A stretch of DNA of 64,000 nucleotides from Verrucomicrobiota bacterium (GTDB taxonomy: Bacteria; Verrucomicrobiota; Verrucomicrobiia; JADLBR01): contig JAKQKQ010000092.1 in assembly GCA_029560585.1 (NCBI GenBank), forward strand, positions 32,233 through 96,232, given 5' to 3'. This document shows, piece after piece, positions 18,819 through 28,014 of this stretch (its first letter is position 1; each line of letters starts with the position of its first letter). The notes under the pieces were generated by a model. It worked only from the letters and a program-made list of their open reading frames with translations. It did not search any database and had not been told where the DNA came from. Both the position numbers and the translations under genes were made by a program.

Positions 18819-19346
18819 ATGCACATTCCGGGCCATATGAGTCACGAAGACCCAGGTTCCCCAGCGATTGTCATGCCCGGCCAATGCCGCGTCATAAACG
18901 CGTATGGCGACGAGCTCCATTTCCACCTCACTGCCACACAAACCGCCGGTGCCTTCACCCTCTTCACCGATATCACGCCCCCCGGCGGCGGTCCCCCACC
19001 CCATTATCACGTCAATGAGGATGAGACCTTTTGCGTGGTCGAGGGCGAGGCGGAGTTCTTTGTGGATGGGCGGTGGATCGGGGTTCCGGCAGGATGCGTG
19101 ATCCACATGCCCCGGGGCGTGCGCCACGCCTTTCGCAACCCGGGCAACCGGCCACTCAGGCAGATCATCAAGTTGTCCCCGGCGGGCTTCGAGGATTTCA
19201 TGGCCGAGTCGGAGACAGAATTCAAGCGGAGCGACAGCCCGGCCGTGGAGCGACTCGCGACCATCGCCGCACGCCACGGCATCTTTTTCGATCCTCCCCT
19301 GCCCTCGCAAAAGGGCATAGAAACCCCGGAGGGTATCACTGCTTGA
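18819..19346 (+). CDS. Cupin domain protein
   Basis: Small cytosolic protein of about 175 residues with one double-stranded beta-helix. The two cupin motifs are PPPHYHVNEDETFCVVEGE (metal ligands His, His, Glu) and PRGVRHAFRN (fourth ligand His), spaced as in single-domain cupins. Homologues include quercetinase-like, epimerase-like and regulatory cupins; nothing here chooses between them. The frame is open from TTG 18789; ATG 18819 and ATG 18837 are both reasonable starts and neither has a convincing ribosome binding site. The end overlaps the convergent ADP-ribosylglycohydrolase gene by 11 bases. Confidence 0.8.
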   Translation: MHIPGHMSHEDPGSPAIVMPGQCRVINAYGDELHFHLTATQTAGAFTLFTDITPPGGGPPPHYHVNEDETFCVVEGEAEFFVDGRWIGVPAGCVIHMPRGVRHAFRNPGNRPLRQIIKLSPAGFEDFMAESETEFKRSDSPAVERLATIAARHGIFFDPPLPSQKGIETPEGITA

Positions 19347-21024
19347 ACTCGATCGCGCCCCAATAGGCGGCCTCCGATGACCAGCCGTCCGGCTGATTCA
19401 CCAGATCGACCGCCGCCGACCTGCCGCGGTACGCCCCAAGGTCGATCGTGATCGACCGCCACTTCGCCTTCTCGCCACCGACTTTCTGGCGCAACACATC
19501 TTCGCCGTCCACCCTTGCCACAAACAGGAAATCCCCCTTTGCGTGGTTCGCGACGATCACCTCGAGCCTGGGTGAACCTCCCTGCGGCACATCGATCCTC
19601 TTTGAAAGAGTGGCGCCCGTCTGTCGGTCCAGGGGATGCGTCATCACCACGTGAGAGCGACCGGCATACTCCTCGCGATAGCCGGGACTCATGTCCTTGC
19701 CGTTCGGGGTCGTCTTCCATCCGGGGAACAGCACATCCACCGCGCCCTGCACGCGCACTGTCGGATCATCTCCGCCAACGTCCGCGGGATGCGGTTTGAA
19801 ACGGACCCTGGCATATTCCTCGGGCGTAAACGCCGAATTTGCGATCGGTCCCGGCGCCCAGCTGAACTCCAGCTTGCTCGGTTTCGGGGCCCTGGATGGA
19901 ATCACCAAGGATTCCTTTCCGTCGGCCCCTTTCTCCACGCGTCCGCCCTCCCTCACCACGATCTGGCGCGCCAATTTCTCGCACGTGTCGATCAGTCCCG
20001 GCCACGTATAGGCCGTGTAACTGAACTTCGTCTCGAGATCCAACCTCTCGGTGAACCGGGGGGGCAGTCTGGAAAACCCGAGCGCGGCGCACAGCACGCC
20101 CGCGGAGCTGGACGGGTTGCAGTCGGAGTCCTGCCCACAGCGCGCCGATATCGTGATGGTCTTGTCGATGTCCCCATTGCCATACAGGAGCCCCATCAGC
20201 ACGTATGCGCCGTTGATCTTGACATCAATGCCGCCGTTGGACGCCTGCTGGTACTCGGGTGTCTCGCGATACTTCTTCTGGCAGAGTTTCCACGTGCCCT
20301 CCCAGTCGCCGGGATTCTCTCCGTGCCAGCGGACCATGTCGCGCACCATCTCGGCATATTGGCTCTCGGCCGGGATGCACGCTAACCCCGCCGCGATGAT
20401 TCTCTGGATGTCGGCCTCGAAGAAGGCCTCCGCGTACATGCCACCAACGAACTGGCCTCCATACACCCCATCGCCGTAGTTCATCAGCCGCCCGAACTTC
20501 TCCCCCAAGGCGATCACGGAGTTCGGCATGCCCGGCGAGATCAGTCCCGCGTAGTCGGCCTCGATCTGATAATCAATATCATTCGGACACCTGTTGAATC
20601 TCGGGTGCGAAGAATCGGGCGGCGCAATGCCCCGCCTCAGGTTCTTGCGCCCCGCGGCATTCGCGCACCACAACTTGTACCCGCTATTGGCGAAATCGAT
20701 GCCCGCCTGACGAATCGGCACGTCCAACCCGTATTCCTCCAGCGACCTCAGGAAAGTCATCTCGACGTAGAGGTCGTCCTGGCCGAACGCGTGGTTGATC
20801 GTATCGGGCGTCCATGGCGGCATGTTGGTCGCCGGCATGATGGCGTCCTTCCACTTGAACTCCGTGGGTGCCGCCCACGACACCCCCGCGATCTGGCCGA
20901 TCCACCCGCCCTTCATCTTGTCGCGGTACGCCTCGATAGAAATCCGCCTCTCCGCGTGTGTCGATGTGGCACCCGCCACCGCAAGCATCGCAAGAGCCAC
21001 AGACCGTCGCCCAATCGCTTTCAT
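19336..21024 (-). CDS. Exported ADP-ribosylglycohydrolase family protein
   Basis: A 562-residue member of the ARH fold, which in classical members removes ADP-ribose from proteins or small molecules. Residues 1-25 are a signal peptide (MKAIGRRSVALAMLAVAGAT, cleavage near THAERR). The ARH core runs to about residue 400 with DKMKGGWIGQIAGVSWAAP, FGQDDLYVEMTFLRSLEEYG and the metal-binding ISARCGQDSDCNPSSSAGVL. About 160 residues of beta-rich sequence follow (VFVARVDGEDVLRQKVGGE), similar to a carbohydrate-binding jelly roll. Exported ARH proteins with this tail are common in PVC and Bacteroidetes sugar-use regions, where the substrate is unknown and may not be ADP-ribose. The start is well supported: AAGGAGAACCGAC precedes ATG 21024, although the frame is open to 21453. 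Confidence 0.87.
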   Translation of the reverse strand: MKAIGRRSVALAMLAVAGATSTHAERRISIEAYRDKMKGGWIGQIAGVSWAAPTEFKWKDAIMPATNMPPWTPDTINHAFGQDDLYVEMTFLRSLEEYGLDVPIRQAGIDFANSGYKLWCANAAGRKNLRRGIAPPDSSHPRFNRCPNDIDYQIEADYAGLISPGMPNSVIALGEKFGRLMNYGDGVYGGQFVGGMYAEAFFEADIQRIIAAGLACIPAESQYAEMVRDMVRWHGENPGDWEGTWKLCQKKYRETPEYQQASNGGIDVKINGAYVLMGLLYGNGDIDKTITISARCGQDSDCNPSSSAGVLCAALGFSRLPPRFTERLDLETKFSYTAYTWPGLIDTCEKLARQIVVREGGRVEKGADGKESLVIPSRAPKPSKLEFSWAPGPIANSAFTPEEYARVRFKPHPADVGGDDPTVRVQGAVDVLFPGWKTTPNGKDMSPGYREEYAGRSHVVMTHPLDRQTGATLSKRIDVPQGGSPRLEVIVANHAKGDFLFVARVDGEDVLRQKVGGEKAKWRSITIDLGAYRGRSAAVDLVNQPDGWSSEAAYWGAIEFKQ

Positions 21025-21382
21025 GTCGGTTCTCCTTCCAAGCGACTGACCTATAGCCGATTCGCCTCGCCCTTTGAACAAAGTTCCCCAGCCACGCGCA
21101 GTCATCCCTTCCTGCGACCCCTCACGGCCCACCTCCGAGATCGGATGCGCGCACCGCACCCGAAAATCCGGTTGACCCAGCAGTATCTCTCTGACGGGAA
21201 AGATGCCGCTCGTCGCCGCAATCGCGACGGATCTGGCGAATTCAGCAGCGACCTCCCTCTGAAATGCCCCCTCGTCCGCAGGCCATCGGCGGGACAGATC
21301 GATCGGGCCAGCGCCGCGCCGAAATTCGCCCACCGACATTTTTTCCTGCAAAAACCCAACTCCGTGGGCTAGGATTCGACTC
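21025..21382. other. Intergenic region between divergent genes
   Basis: This 358-base stretch separates the start of the ADP-ribosylglycohydrolase gene from the start of the lectin-fold gene on the other strand, so it should hold both promoters. The only element I can point to with confidence is the ribosome binding site AAGGAG next to 21024. No convincing -35/-10 pair, operator palindrome or small gene was found. The minus-strand reading frame continues through it but has no protein-like features. Confidence 0.4.
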
Positions 21383-22090
21383 ATGAAGTCATCTCTGACC
21401 CTTATCTTATCCCTCATTGTCCCCGCCGTCATGGCGTACGACTTCCCGCTCAACTATTCCCGGAAGATCTTCGCCGATGACTTTTCGGCCAAGGAATTTG
21501 GGCCCCGCTGGGGCCACTACAAGAGTGGCAGCATCATAAAAGACGGTGTCCTCGTCGGGATCACGCCGGAAGGGTCCGACCATTCGGCGGTGGACAGCGT
21601 GCGCGTTGATCCCGAGCGCGACCTCGAGGTGTCCGTGAAGTTCCGCTTCGCCAGCGAGAAGGCGAAGAGCTTCAACGTCTGGTTTGACGACAAGGACTAC
21701 AAGGAGTCTCACGCCGGCCACATCTGCAACGTCAGCGTGACTCCCACGAGCGTCTCGGTCGGTGATGCCAAGACCGGCAACTTCCGAAACGACATCTACG
21801 AGAAGAAAAAGTCGCCGACCGGCCTGAGCCCCGAAGACAAGGAGATGCTGAAGACGAAGAACGCGACTTTCCCGGTGAAGCTAAAACTTCAGGACTGGCA
21901 CACGCTCGTGATTCACACCCAGGGCGACTCGATCGAAGTCAGCATCGACAGGAAAGTGGCGGGCACATTCAAATCCGAGGGCATCGCGCACGATCACAAG
22001 ACGCTGATCAGCCTCACGACGAATCCGGTGGACGTGCACTACGACGACTTCAGCATCAAGGCCGCCGGCAAGGCCCCCGCCAAACACTGA
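21383..22090 (+). CDS. Exported lectin/glucanase-fold (DUF1080-like) protein
   Basis: A 235-residue exported protein. Residues 1-18 (MKSSLTLILSLIVPAVMA) are a textbook signal peptide. The rest resembles the concanavalin-like jelly roll of DUF1080 (3-keto-disaccharide hydrolase) proteins: KIFADDFSAKEFGPRWGHYK near the start, DLEVSVKFRFA, WHTLVIHTQGDSIEVSIDRK and VDVHYDDFSIKAA at the end. The DUF1080 hallmark of an initial 'LFNGKDLTGW' is replaced by DDFS, so it may bind sugar without cleaving it. It has no coding partner on the same strand close by. The start is set by the signal peptide. Confidence 0.7.
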   Translation: MKSSLTLILSLIVPAVMAYDFPLNYSRKIFADDFSAKEFGPRWGHYKSGSIIKDGVLVGITPEGSDHSAVDSVRVDPERDLEVSVKFRFASEKAKSFNVWFDDKDYKESHAGHICNVSVTPTSVSVGDAKTGNFRNDIYEKKKSPTGLSPEDKEMLKTKNATFPVKLKLQDWHTLVIHTQGDSIEVSIDRKVAGTFKSEGIAHDHKTLISLTTNPVDVHYDDFSIKAAGKAPAKH

Positions 22091-22602
22091 TCCGGTCCCC
22101 CCCCGCGGCGCGATGACCGTCCCATCCGTTGCGACGACAAACATCCGCGTGGCCGCTGCCAACCGCATCAGCGCGGGCCACGTTACGGGCCGCCGGTGCC
22201 CTTTCCGAACTTGGCCCGGATGATCCGCGCGAGGACATTGACGGTCTCATCGCCGATGACGTGGTGGCCCACGAGATTCGGGCGCCGGTCGCCAAACCAG
22301 CCCGACAGACTCCCGAAGTGTGCACCGAGACGGTTGTCTAGAACGGTCCCCAATACGAAGATGAGAGCCAAGGCAATGTCCCCCAAAGGCCACGTCACCA
22401 TGCGGGCTCCACGGCTGTATCCTGAAGTTTGACAAGTGTGCCCACCTTGGCATCTTGCCCGACAGGGAGGTCTTTTGATTTCGATCCGCTATCTCGCACT
22501 GGCTCTTCGCCCCGCCGCACCCTCCTTGCAAATCTGGAAGTCGATCCGGATACGCTAGATTCTCCCCCCCGCCCCACGGCGCCAACAACCGAGATCAGGC
22601 CC
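22091..22602. other. Intergenic region with possible minus-strand remnant
   Basis: This 512-base stretch has no gene I can support. On the minus strand 22401-22183 reads a 72-residue frame, IALALIFVLGTVLDNRLGAH, then GHHVIGDETVNVLARIIR, that looks more protein-like than its surroundings and could be the C-terminal relic of an exported protein, but I do not recognise the family. The upstream plus-strand frame of the next gene (22429-22602) lacks protein character before ATG 22603. Confidence 0.3.
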
Positions 22603-23829
22603 ATGGATTTAAGCATCAATTTCCGAAGTCTGTTCAAGGGCGTCACGGACACGCTATTCGGCATGGCGCTCACCCAGCCCGAGTCCTTTCACGGCGCCGT
22701 GCGCCCGATCATCGAGGCCCAGTGCGGCGGGGACGTGGTCAGGGGCCAAGCCATCGCGCTCCAGGGCATCCGTGAGCACCTGCATGTGGTGAAAAGGCAC
22801 TCGGATAAATTCCTCGTCCGGTTTAGCGAGAAGGTGACGTACGATGGCATCCGGGTTCCCGTCGCGGGTCGGCCCACGACACCGGTGGGCGCCGGCTGCG
22901 GACTCGATTCGAACGCCGAGGCACTCGAGCCGTTCTCATATCTCTACGGTTTTCAGATGCCTGGCCCCGTTTCGGTCCGGCCCCGATCGCCCGGTCCGAC
23001 GCCCTTCCGCGACGACCAGGAGCACGCCGATCTCTACCTGCCGCCGACGTTCGCAAGCGTCGGTCTCGACATCTTCAAAGCGCGGCTGCGCGCGTACCGG
23101 GATGGCGGCGGCCGGGCCATCCTCCTGCCTGGGATCGTCGGCATGGCGGAGTCCGGCGGTGCCGACGCCGCGCATGAGGAGATGCGGACACTGCTCGAAG
23201 CGTTCGTTCCGCACGCAGACGGTTTTCTGTGGACACCGTGCTGCGCTGGTGACGGGCGGGTGCTCGAAGTCGGGCACGTCCAACGCGTCGCCCAGTTGAT
23301 GCGAGATATCGCGGGCGACAAACTGAACTTGCTCGATATGCCGGCGTTCGAGCCGCCTGATCGGAACAGGTGGCTAGACTTGGCCGGGGCATTCCTGTCC
23401 CATGGGGGCGGTGGGCTCGTCGTGGTGCGAGGCCTCGAAGTGCCAAAATCGCGCGTGCCCCATTCCGAGGATTGGCCCTTCACCACGGCCATCCAGTGCG
23501 GCAAGAGTCTTGCGCCCTATCGACACGGGGCGATCGAGGATGCACGGCGCGCATTCCCATCGGCCTTCATCGCCGCCTGCGGCGGCATCCACATCGCCGA
23601 CGAGGCGTTCGACGCACTCGGCTTCGCGAACGTTATCGTCGAAAACGAGGCGTTCACGCGTTTTGGGCCGGGCCTCGTGCCCCTGTTCCAAAATAAGATT
23701 GCGATGCGCGTCAACTTTCTGCACCGGGAAGAGTTGATCGACGCGCCCGAATTGACCGCATACCAGCGCCTCAGATTCGCGTCCCCGGATTATTGTCCGC
23801 CATCGCCCCCGGACGGCACCCGCCGGTAG
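22603..23829 (+). CDS. Divergent dihydroorotate-dehydrogenase-like flavoprotein
   Basis: A 408-residue cytosolic TIM-barrel protein resembling quinone-dependent dihydroorotate dehydrogenase (PyrD). Supporting features are the early PVGAGCGLDSNAEALEPF (compare the FMN-binding AAGLDKNG), LSHGGGGLVVVRG in the middle and FIAACGGIHIADEAFDALGF followed by RFGPGLVPLF near the end, which matches the phosphate-binding GVGGI...GP pattern. The usual substrate motif NISSPNTxG is not present; the corresponding region reads LWTPCCAGDGRVLEVG, so orotate chemistry is doubtful. ATG 22603 is chosen because the frame upstream (from 22429) is not protein-like. It ends in TAG. A role in pyrimidine synthesis is possible but other flavin-linked oxidations are equally open. 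Confidence 0.65.
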   Translation: MDLSINFRSLFKGVTDTLFGMALTQPESFHGAVRPIIEAQCGGDVVRGQAIALQGIREHLHVVKRHSDKFLVRFSEKVTYDGIRVPVAGRPTTPVGAGCGLDSNAEALEPFSYLYGFQMPGPVSVRPRSPGPTPFRDDQEHADLYLPPTFASVGLDIFKARLRAYRDGGGRAILLPGIVGMAESGGADAAHEEMRTLLEAFVPHADGFLWTPCCAGDGRVLEVGHVQRVAQLMRDIAGDKLNLLDMPAFEPPDRNRWLDLAGAFLSHGGGGLVVVRGLEVPKSRVPHSEDWPFTTAIQCGKSLAPYRHGAIEDARRAFPSAFIAACGGIHIADEAFDALGFANVIVENEAFTRFGPGLVPLFQNKIAMRVNFLHREELIDAPELTAYQRLRFASPDYCPPSPPDGTRR

Positions 23830-23830
23830 T

Positions 23831-24001
23831 GTGCCCGTGCCCCACACATCACGCGCAACCGATGCTACGCGCGCGCCAGTCTCCCAGCTCATCGACTATC
23901 AGGGCCGCGTGAGCGTGGGCGGCACGAACTTCGATGGCACCGGCCAGTTCAAGTTCTCCCTGGTGGACGGCGCGGGCAGATTACTGGCTCTGCTCGATTG
24001 A
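23831..24001 (+). pseudogene. N-terminal remnant of an 'IDYQGRV' type verrucomicrobial surface protein
   Basis: A 56-residue frame reading VSQLIDYQGRVSVGGTNFDG then TGQFKFSLVDGAG and stopping soon after. The block QLI(N/D)YQGRV..G..F.GTGQFKF.L is the conserved mature N-terminus of large exported proteins frequent in Verrucomicrobiota and Lentisphaerae. Here the signal peptide is missing and the hundreds of residues that normally follow are lost. The remnant runs directly into the 3' end of the FKBP gene on the opposite strand (21-base overlap), which suggests a deletion whose right end lies there. Confidence 0.6.
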
Positions 24002-24697
24002 GAGCAACTCCACCTCGAAAACCAGGGTGCAGTTCGGGCCAATCTTATCGCCGGCACCGCGCTCGCCGTAAGCGAGCTTGGACGGAATGGTCAACTGCCA
24101 CTTGTCGCCTTCCTTCATGAGCTGGAGTGCCTCGGTCCAACCGGGAATCACCCTGTTTACGGGAAAGCTTACTGGCTCACCGCGCTCGACTGAGCTGTCG
24201 AACACGGTGCCGTCAATCAAAGTGCCGTGATAATGGGTCTTGACGGTGTCGGTGGCCTTGGGCGTCTTGCCGCCACCGGACTTGAGTACCTTGTATTGCA
24301 GCCCGCTGGCGGTGGTCCTGACACCCTCTTTCTTCGCGTTGGCAGCGAGAAACTCTTCGCCCTTTCTCAGATTCTCCGGCGCCGCCTTGGCGTTCTGCTC
24401 TTCCCTGGCATTCTCCTTGGCCGCCATCTTGGCCTCCATCTCCTGCTGAAAGGCGGTCATCACCTCGCGCATTTCTGCCTCGCTGAGCACGGTCTTTCCG
24501 GCAATGGCGTCAGAGATGCCGGCGACTAGCGCCTTTGCATCAATGTCCATCTCTTGGCGCTTCAAGTTGCCACCGATGTTGACGCCGATGCTGTAGCTCA
24601 CGCGCTGCTTTGGAGTGGTGAGTTCGGATTGGTCCTGGCCGAGGGCGGAACTCGCAACAAGCCCGCAGGCCAACGTTTGAAGGATGTGGTATTTCAT
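23981..24697 (-). CDS. Exported FKBP-type peptidyl-prolyl cis-trans isomerase (FkpA/Mip-like)
   Basis: Periplasmic folding catalyst of 238 residues. After a signal peptide (MKYHILQTLACGLVASSALG) comes the helical dimerisation domain of the FkpA/Mip group, with the standard KQRVSYSIGVNIGGNL opening, followed by a long charged helix (MTAFQQEMEAKMAAKENARE) and the FKBP catalytic domain (VKTHYHGTLIDGTVFDSS, INRVIPGW-like VNRVIPGWTEAL, LAYGERGAG, FEVELLSIE). All active-site aromatic positions I can place are conserved. ATG 24697 begins the signal peptide; the longer frame up to 24913 is not used. Its role would be to help fold the many exported enzymes encoded here. Confidence 0.92.
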   Translation of the reverse strand: MKYHILQTLACGLVASSALGQDQSELTTPKQRVSYSIGVNIGGNLKRQEMDIDAKALVAGISDAIAGKTVLSEAEMREVMTAFQQEMEAKMAAKENAREEQNAKAAPENLRKGEEFLAANAKKEGVRTTASGLQYKVLKSGGGKTPKATDTVKTHYHGTLIDGTVFDSSVERGEPVSFPVNRVIPGWTEALQLMKEGDKWQLTIPSKLAYGERGAGDKIGPNCTLVFEVELLSIEQSQ

Positions 24698-24976
24698 TTT
24701 TGTATGTTTGGTGCCGCCGACATTCGCCGACGTGAGGGCGCACCCTAACAACAAAAGCCCCCGGGTCAAGGAATCCCCGCCCAGCCCGGAAGCGGCGCGA
24801 ACCTGCTGTTTGGCCACGCCCACCCCGGGGCACACCAGCCCGTGCTCGGCGCCGACCCGACCCTCACCGTTGGGATCAGGGAGTTGCCACAATGGGGGTC
24901 TGGCACAAGGCACAGCTCAACGGACATCGGGATGCCAGCCCCTCATGTCGCACGGAATCCGCGTGCGCCGCCACGG

Positions 24977-25957
24977 CTACGCGCCGAGAAGCGCGATGGC
25001 CCTCTTCATGGCGGCCGCCACCGCTGCCAACGCCTGCTCGGGCGGCATCTTGCGCAACTCCTGGCTGAATGGCTCGCAGACGACCGGACCGTCATAGCCA
25101 ATCTTGACCATCGCCCCAAGAAAGCGTTTCAAGTCGATGACCCCGGTGGCACATGGGAGGTCGCGGCGGTTGTCCATCTGCTGTTCCACGGGGACACCGC
25201 TCGGCGCATCGTTCAGATGGCAGAGGATCACGTCGCTGCCTTTGAGCGATAGAAGATCGGCCTCGGTTTCCTGGGCCGTGTACCAGTGCCAGCTATCCAA
25301 CAGGAACCCGACATTGTCGCACTTGATCTCAGCTATGAGGTCCTTCATCTCCGCCATGGTGTGGATGAAAGGGTATCGGCCCCCGCTCCAGGATGTCTTG
25401 GGCCCCACATACTCGAGCCCGAGGCGCAATCCATGATCGCCCAGAACGCGGGCCACTTCGCGCAACCGCCGGGCGTGCTGTCGAAAATTCGCCACGTAAG
25501 TAAGCGAGTCGTGGCGTGGCGAAAGCCACGTGGCCACCCGAGTCACGCCCGCGCGCCGCAAAGCGAGCGCGAAGTCCGGCAGTGACTTAAGGCCCTGCTC
25601 GAAGGCCGGATCGCCACCGCGGAAATCCAACGGCAATCCGGCCGCGCCCCATGCCAGTTTCTTGTCCTTCATCTCGCCGAGGTACTCCCGCAACTCGACG
25701 TCGGTGAGCTTGCCTAAGAATTGGGCCGAAGGGTCGATGGCCTCGAAACCAAACTGGCTTGCCAAGCCGATCACCTTCCGCGGATCCCCCGGCACCCCAA
25801 TCGGACCGCATGCCAGGCACAGCGTAAACTTCCGCATTGCTTTCGGCTCATCGGCCGCCCGACCCGCCAATGCGCCCATGCCACAACCGGCCAAGCCGGC
25901 GAGCGTCGCGGCCCTCACGAACTGCCGCCTGTCCAGATTCGCCAATGTGTCATTCAT
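24977..25957 (-). CDS. Tat-exported sugar phosphate isomerase/epimerase-like TIM-barrel protein
   Basis: A 326-residue xylose-isomerase-like TIM barrel. The N-terminus LDRRQFVRAATLAGLAGCG is a twin-arginine signal, so it is exported folded. The barrel shows the family's ligand pattern: LGLEYVGPKTSW (Glu), VGFLLDSWHWYTAQ (Asp, His), VILCHLNDAP (His, Asp) and GPVVCEPF (Glu). Family members isomerise or epimerise free or acid sugars with a divalent metal; the exact substrate is not readable. It overlaps the sulfatase gene by four bases (ATGA at 25957-25954), so the two are co-translated: the sulfatase would desulfate a sugar that this enzyme then rearranges. Confidence 0.88.
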   Translation of the reverse strand: MNDTLANLDRRQFVRAATLAGLAGCGMGALAGRAADEPKAMRKFTLCLACGPIGVPGDPRKVIGLASQFGFEAIDPSAQFLGKLTDVELREYLGEMKDKKLAWGAAGLPLDFRGGDPAFEQGLKSLPDFALALRRAGVTRVATWLSPRHDSLTYVANFRQHARRLREVARVLGDHGLRLGLEYVGPKTSWSGGRYPFIHTMAEMKDLIAEIKCDNVGFLLDSWHWYTAQETEADLLSLKGSDVILCHLNDAPSGVPVEQQMDNRRDLPCATGVIDLKRFLGAMVKIGYDGPVVCEPFSQELRKMPPEQALAAVAAAMKRAIALLGA

Positions 25958-27561
25958 AAGCCTCGGGTGCCCTGGCGGTCGTGCGGTATCGCAGATGACG
26001 ACTTCTGTTTGGCCGACTTTCGTCTCTTGCCACCGGCCGGCTTATCGGCGGCCCGCGGGTCAAAATTGCTCTCGTACTGCCTCTGGAGACGTTCGAGTTC
26101 CGCCTTCAGATCGGCCACTGTCCGCGCATACGCAGACTCGGCGTACACACTCCGCAGCTGCTGCGGGTCTTTTTCGTTGTCATACAGTTCCCACTCCCCC
26201 ACCGGATAGAAATTCACCAACGTGAACCGGCCGGTCCGGACGCCGTAGTGTTTCGTCACGCCGTGGCCGGGGTCATAGTAGTGGTAGTAAAGACTCGTGC
26301 GCCAGTCGGGGGGCGGCTCGCCGCGCAGGATCGGGACGAGCGAGCGGCCATGCAATCCGTCGGGGGTCTTGCCCCCGGCCATTTCCACAAACGTCGCGGC
26401 GTAGTCGATGTTCTGCACGAGTGCATCCGGGCGGCTCCCGGGCTTTGCCACACCGGGCCACCGCACGATCAGCGGCATGTGGATAGACTCCTCGTAAATC
26501 CACCGCTTGTCGAACCAGCCGTGCTCGCCGTTGTAGAAGCCCTGGTCGGCGGCATAGATCACGACCGTGTTCTCCTCCAAACCTTCAGCCTTCAGGTAGT
26601 CAAGTATCCGGCCGACGCTGTCGTCCACCGCCTTCACGCAACGCAGATAGTCCTTCATGTACTCCTGGTATTTCCAGCGCGTCAACGCCTCACCCTGCAG
26701 GCCGGCCTTTCGGAACGCCTCGTTGCGCGGACCGTACGCTGCCTGAAACTCGGCCTCGGGCCTTCCCTTGCCGGGCGAATCGACCTTCAGGTCGGCGCCA
26801 AGCGTCATGTCGCGGCCAATCTCCATCTTCTGCGCGTGGGCCGGCGTGCCGCGGCCAGCGTAATCGTCGAAGAGCGTGGGCGGCTCTGGAATGGCCACAT
26901 CGGCCAGCCACCGGTAGTAGCGCGAGGGCGGCTCCCACGGCCGATGCGGAGCCTTGTGATGTACCTCGAGCATGAACGGCCTCGACTTGTCGCGCCGCTT
27001 GAGCCACGCCAGGCCCAGATCGGTAAGAAGGTCGGTGGCATAGCCCGCGAGTTTCTCCTCCCCGTTCGGCCCGAGGACGGAGGGATTCCAATAGTTGCCC
27101 TGCCCGGGAAACAGCCGCCAGTAATCCGTGTTGGCCGGCGTGTTGCCGAGGTGCCACTTGCCAATGATCGCCGTCTGGTAGCCGGCGTCGCGCACCGCCG
27201 CCGGGTACACCCACACGCCCTGCCGCACCGGTTGGCCCAGATTGGTCACGCCATTCGCACCGCTATGCAGCCCCGTCAGAATCGAGGCACGGCTCGGCGA
27301 GCAAAGCGAGTTGCAGCAAAAGCTGTTCGGGAAGAGCGCGCCCGCCGCCGCGAGCCGATCCATGTTCGGCGTCACATTCTGCTGTCGGCAGAATTCCGAC
27401 AGCCGTGCGCCGTAGGCCCCGATGGTCTGGATCGAGTGATCATCCGACAAGATGAACACGATGTTTGGCTTGCCCGCCGTGGCGGGCTCGTTGGCGCACG
27501 GGGCAATGGCAGCGCCAGCCGCAAAAACGAGAAACGACAAGACTCGGCTGAAAACTCTCAT
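25954..27561 (-). CDS. Exported formylglycine-dependent sulfatase
   Basis: Type I sulfatase of 535 residues acting on sulfated sugars or polysaccharides in the periplasm. Residues 1-24 form a signal peptide. PNIVFILSDDHS carries the calcium-binding Asp pair, and CSPSRAS (Cys87) is the canonical C-x-P-S-R site where Cys is oxidised to formylglycine. Further conserved elements are IGKWHLG, a DDSVGRILDYLK helix, YAADQGFYNGEHGWFDKRW with the second metal site, and a C-terminal region ending in a basic tail. Because the site is Cys-type, maturation needs either an FGE or an anaerobic radical SAM maturase; the radical SAM gene at 1650-3080 is a candidate only by inference. First gene of a two-gene operon with the isomerase-like gene. 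Confidence 0.95.
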   Translation of the reverse strand: MRVFSRVLSFLVFAAGAAIAPCANEPATAGKPNIVFILSDDHSIQTIGAYGARLSEFCRQQNVTPNMDRLAAAGALFPNSFCCNSLCSPSRASILTGLHSGANGVTNLGQPVRQGVWVYPAAVRDAGYQTAIIGKWHLGNTPANTDYWRLFPGQGNYWNPSVLGPNGEEKLAGYATDLLTDLGLAWLKRRDKSRPFMLEVHHKAPHRPWEPPSRYYRWLADVAIPEPPTLFDDYAGRGTPAHAQKMEIGRDMTLGADLKVDSPGKGRPEAEFQAAYGPRNEAFRKAGLQGEALTRWKYQEYMKDYLRCVKAVDDSVGRILDYLKAEGLEENTVVIYAADQGFYNGEHGWFDKRWIYEESIHMPLIVRWPGVAKPGSRPDALVQNIDYAATFVEMAGGKTPDGLHGRSLVPILRGEPPPDWRTSLYYHYYDPGHGVTKHYGVRTGRFTLVNFYPVGEWELYDNEKDPQQLRSVYAESAYARTVADLKAELERLQRQYESNFDPRAADKPAGGKRRKSAKQKSSSAIPHDRQGTRGL

Positions 27562-28014
27562 CGGGCACCTCTCGAAAAATCATCGCTTCCAGAAGCTCGG
27601 CCGACACGCCGCAACCCAACGGCCATGCCAATGGCAAAGTCCCTCCGCTGGAACGCTCCGGCCACGGATCTGGCGTAGCAAATGGCAGATGGGAGGTCGA
27701 GCGGGATCAGCCCCTAGTCATGACGTGACACACCGAACCTCCGGATTCGACGCGCATAGCTCTGGCCATGCGGAAGGAGGATGCGGGCAACGCCCATTTT
27801 CAAGTTTCAAGAGTTGACCCCAGATGTCCCACAGATGCCCCAGATGCGACCGGATGCCGAATTCGCTTCCCCAAGGACTCCCCAAGCGAGTAGAGATTGG
27901 CGCATGGGCAGCAATCTGCGTTGATGCCATGCAACGAACTCAAACCTCCCGGTTGCTCCAAAGCGCCATTATCGCCGAATGAAAAGACGACGCCAACGAA
28001 CCTTGCCGGCCACG
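27562..28014. other. Intergenic region between divergent genes
   Basis: This 453-base stretch lies between the sulfatase start and the alcohol dehydrogenase start on the opposite strand. It contains a direct duplication TTTCAAGTTTCAAG followed by AGTTGACCCC near 27797-27820 and three spaced CAGATG copies just after it (27819-27848), a pattern that may be part of a small dispersed repeat. No gene and no clear promoter could be identified. The plus-strand frame of the next gene is open from 27979 but residues before ATG 28015 are basic and not conserved in type. Confidence 0.35.

Noticed and set aside
22183..22401. 72-residue minus-strand frame with some protein-like sequence
   Set aside because: No family recognised and no ribosome binding site; kept only as a note on the intergenic region.
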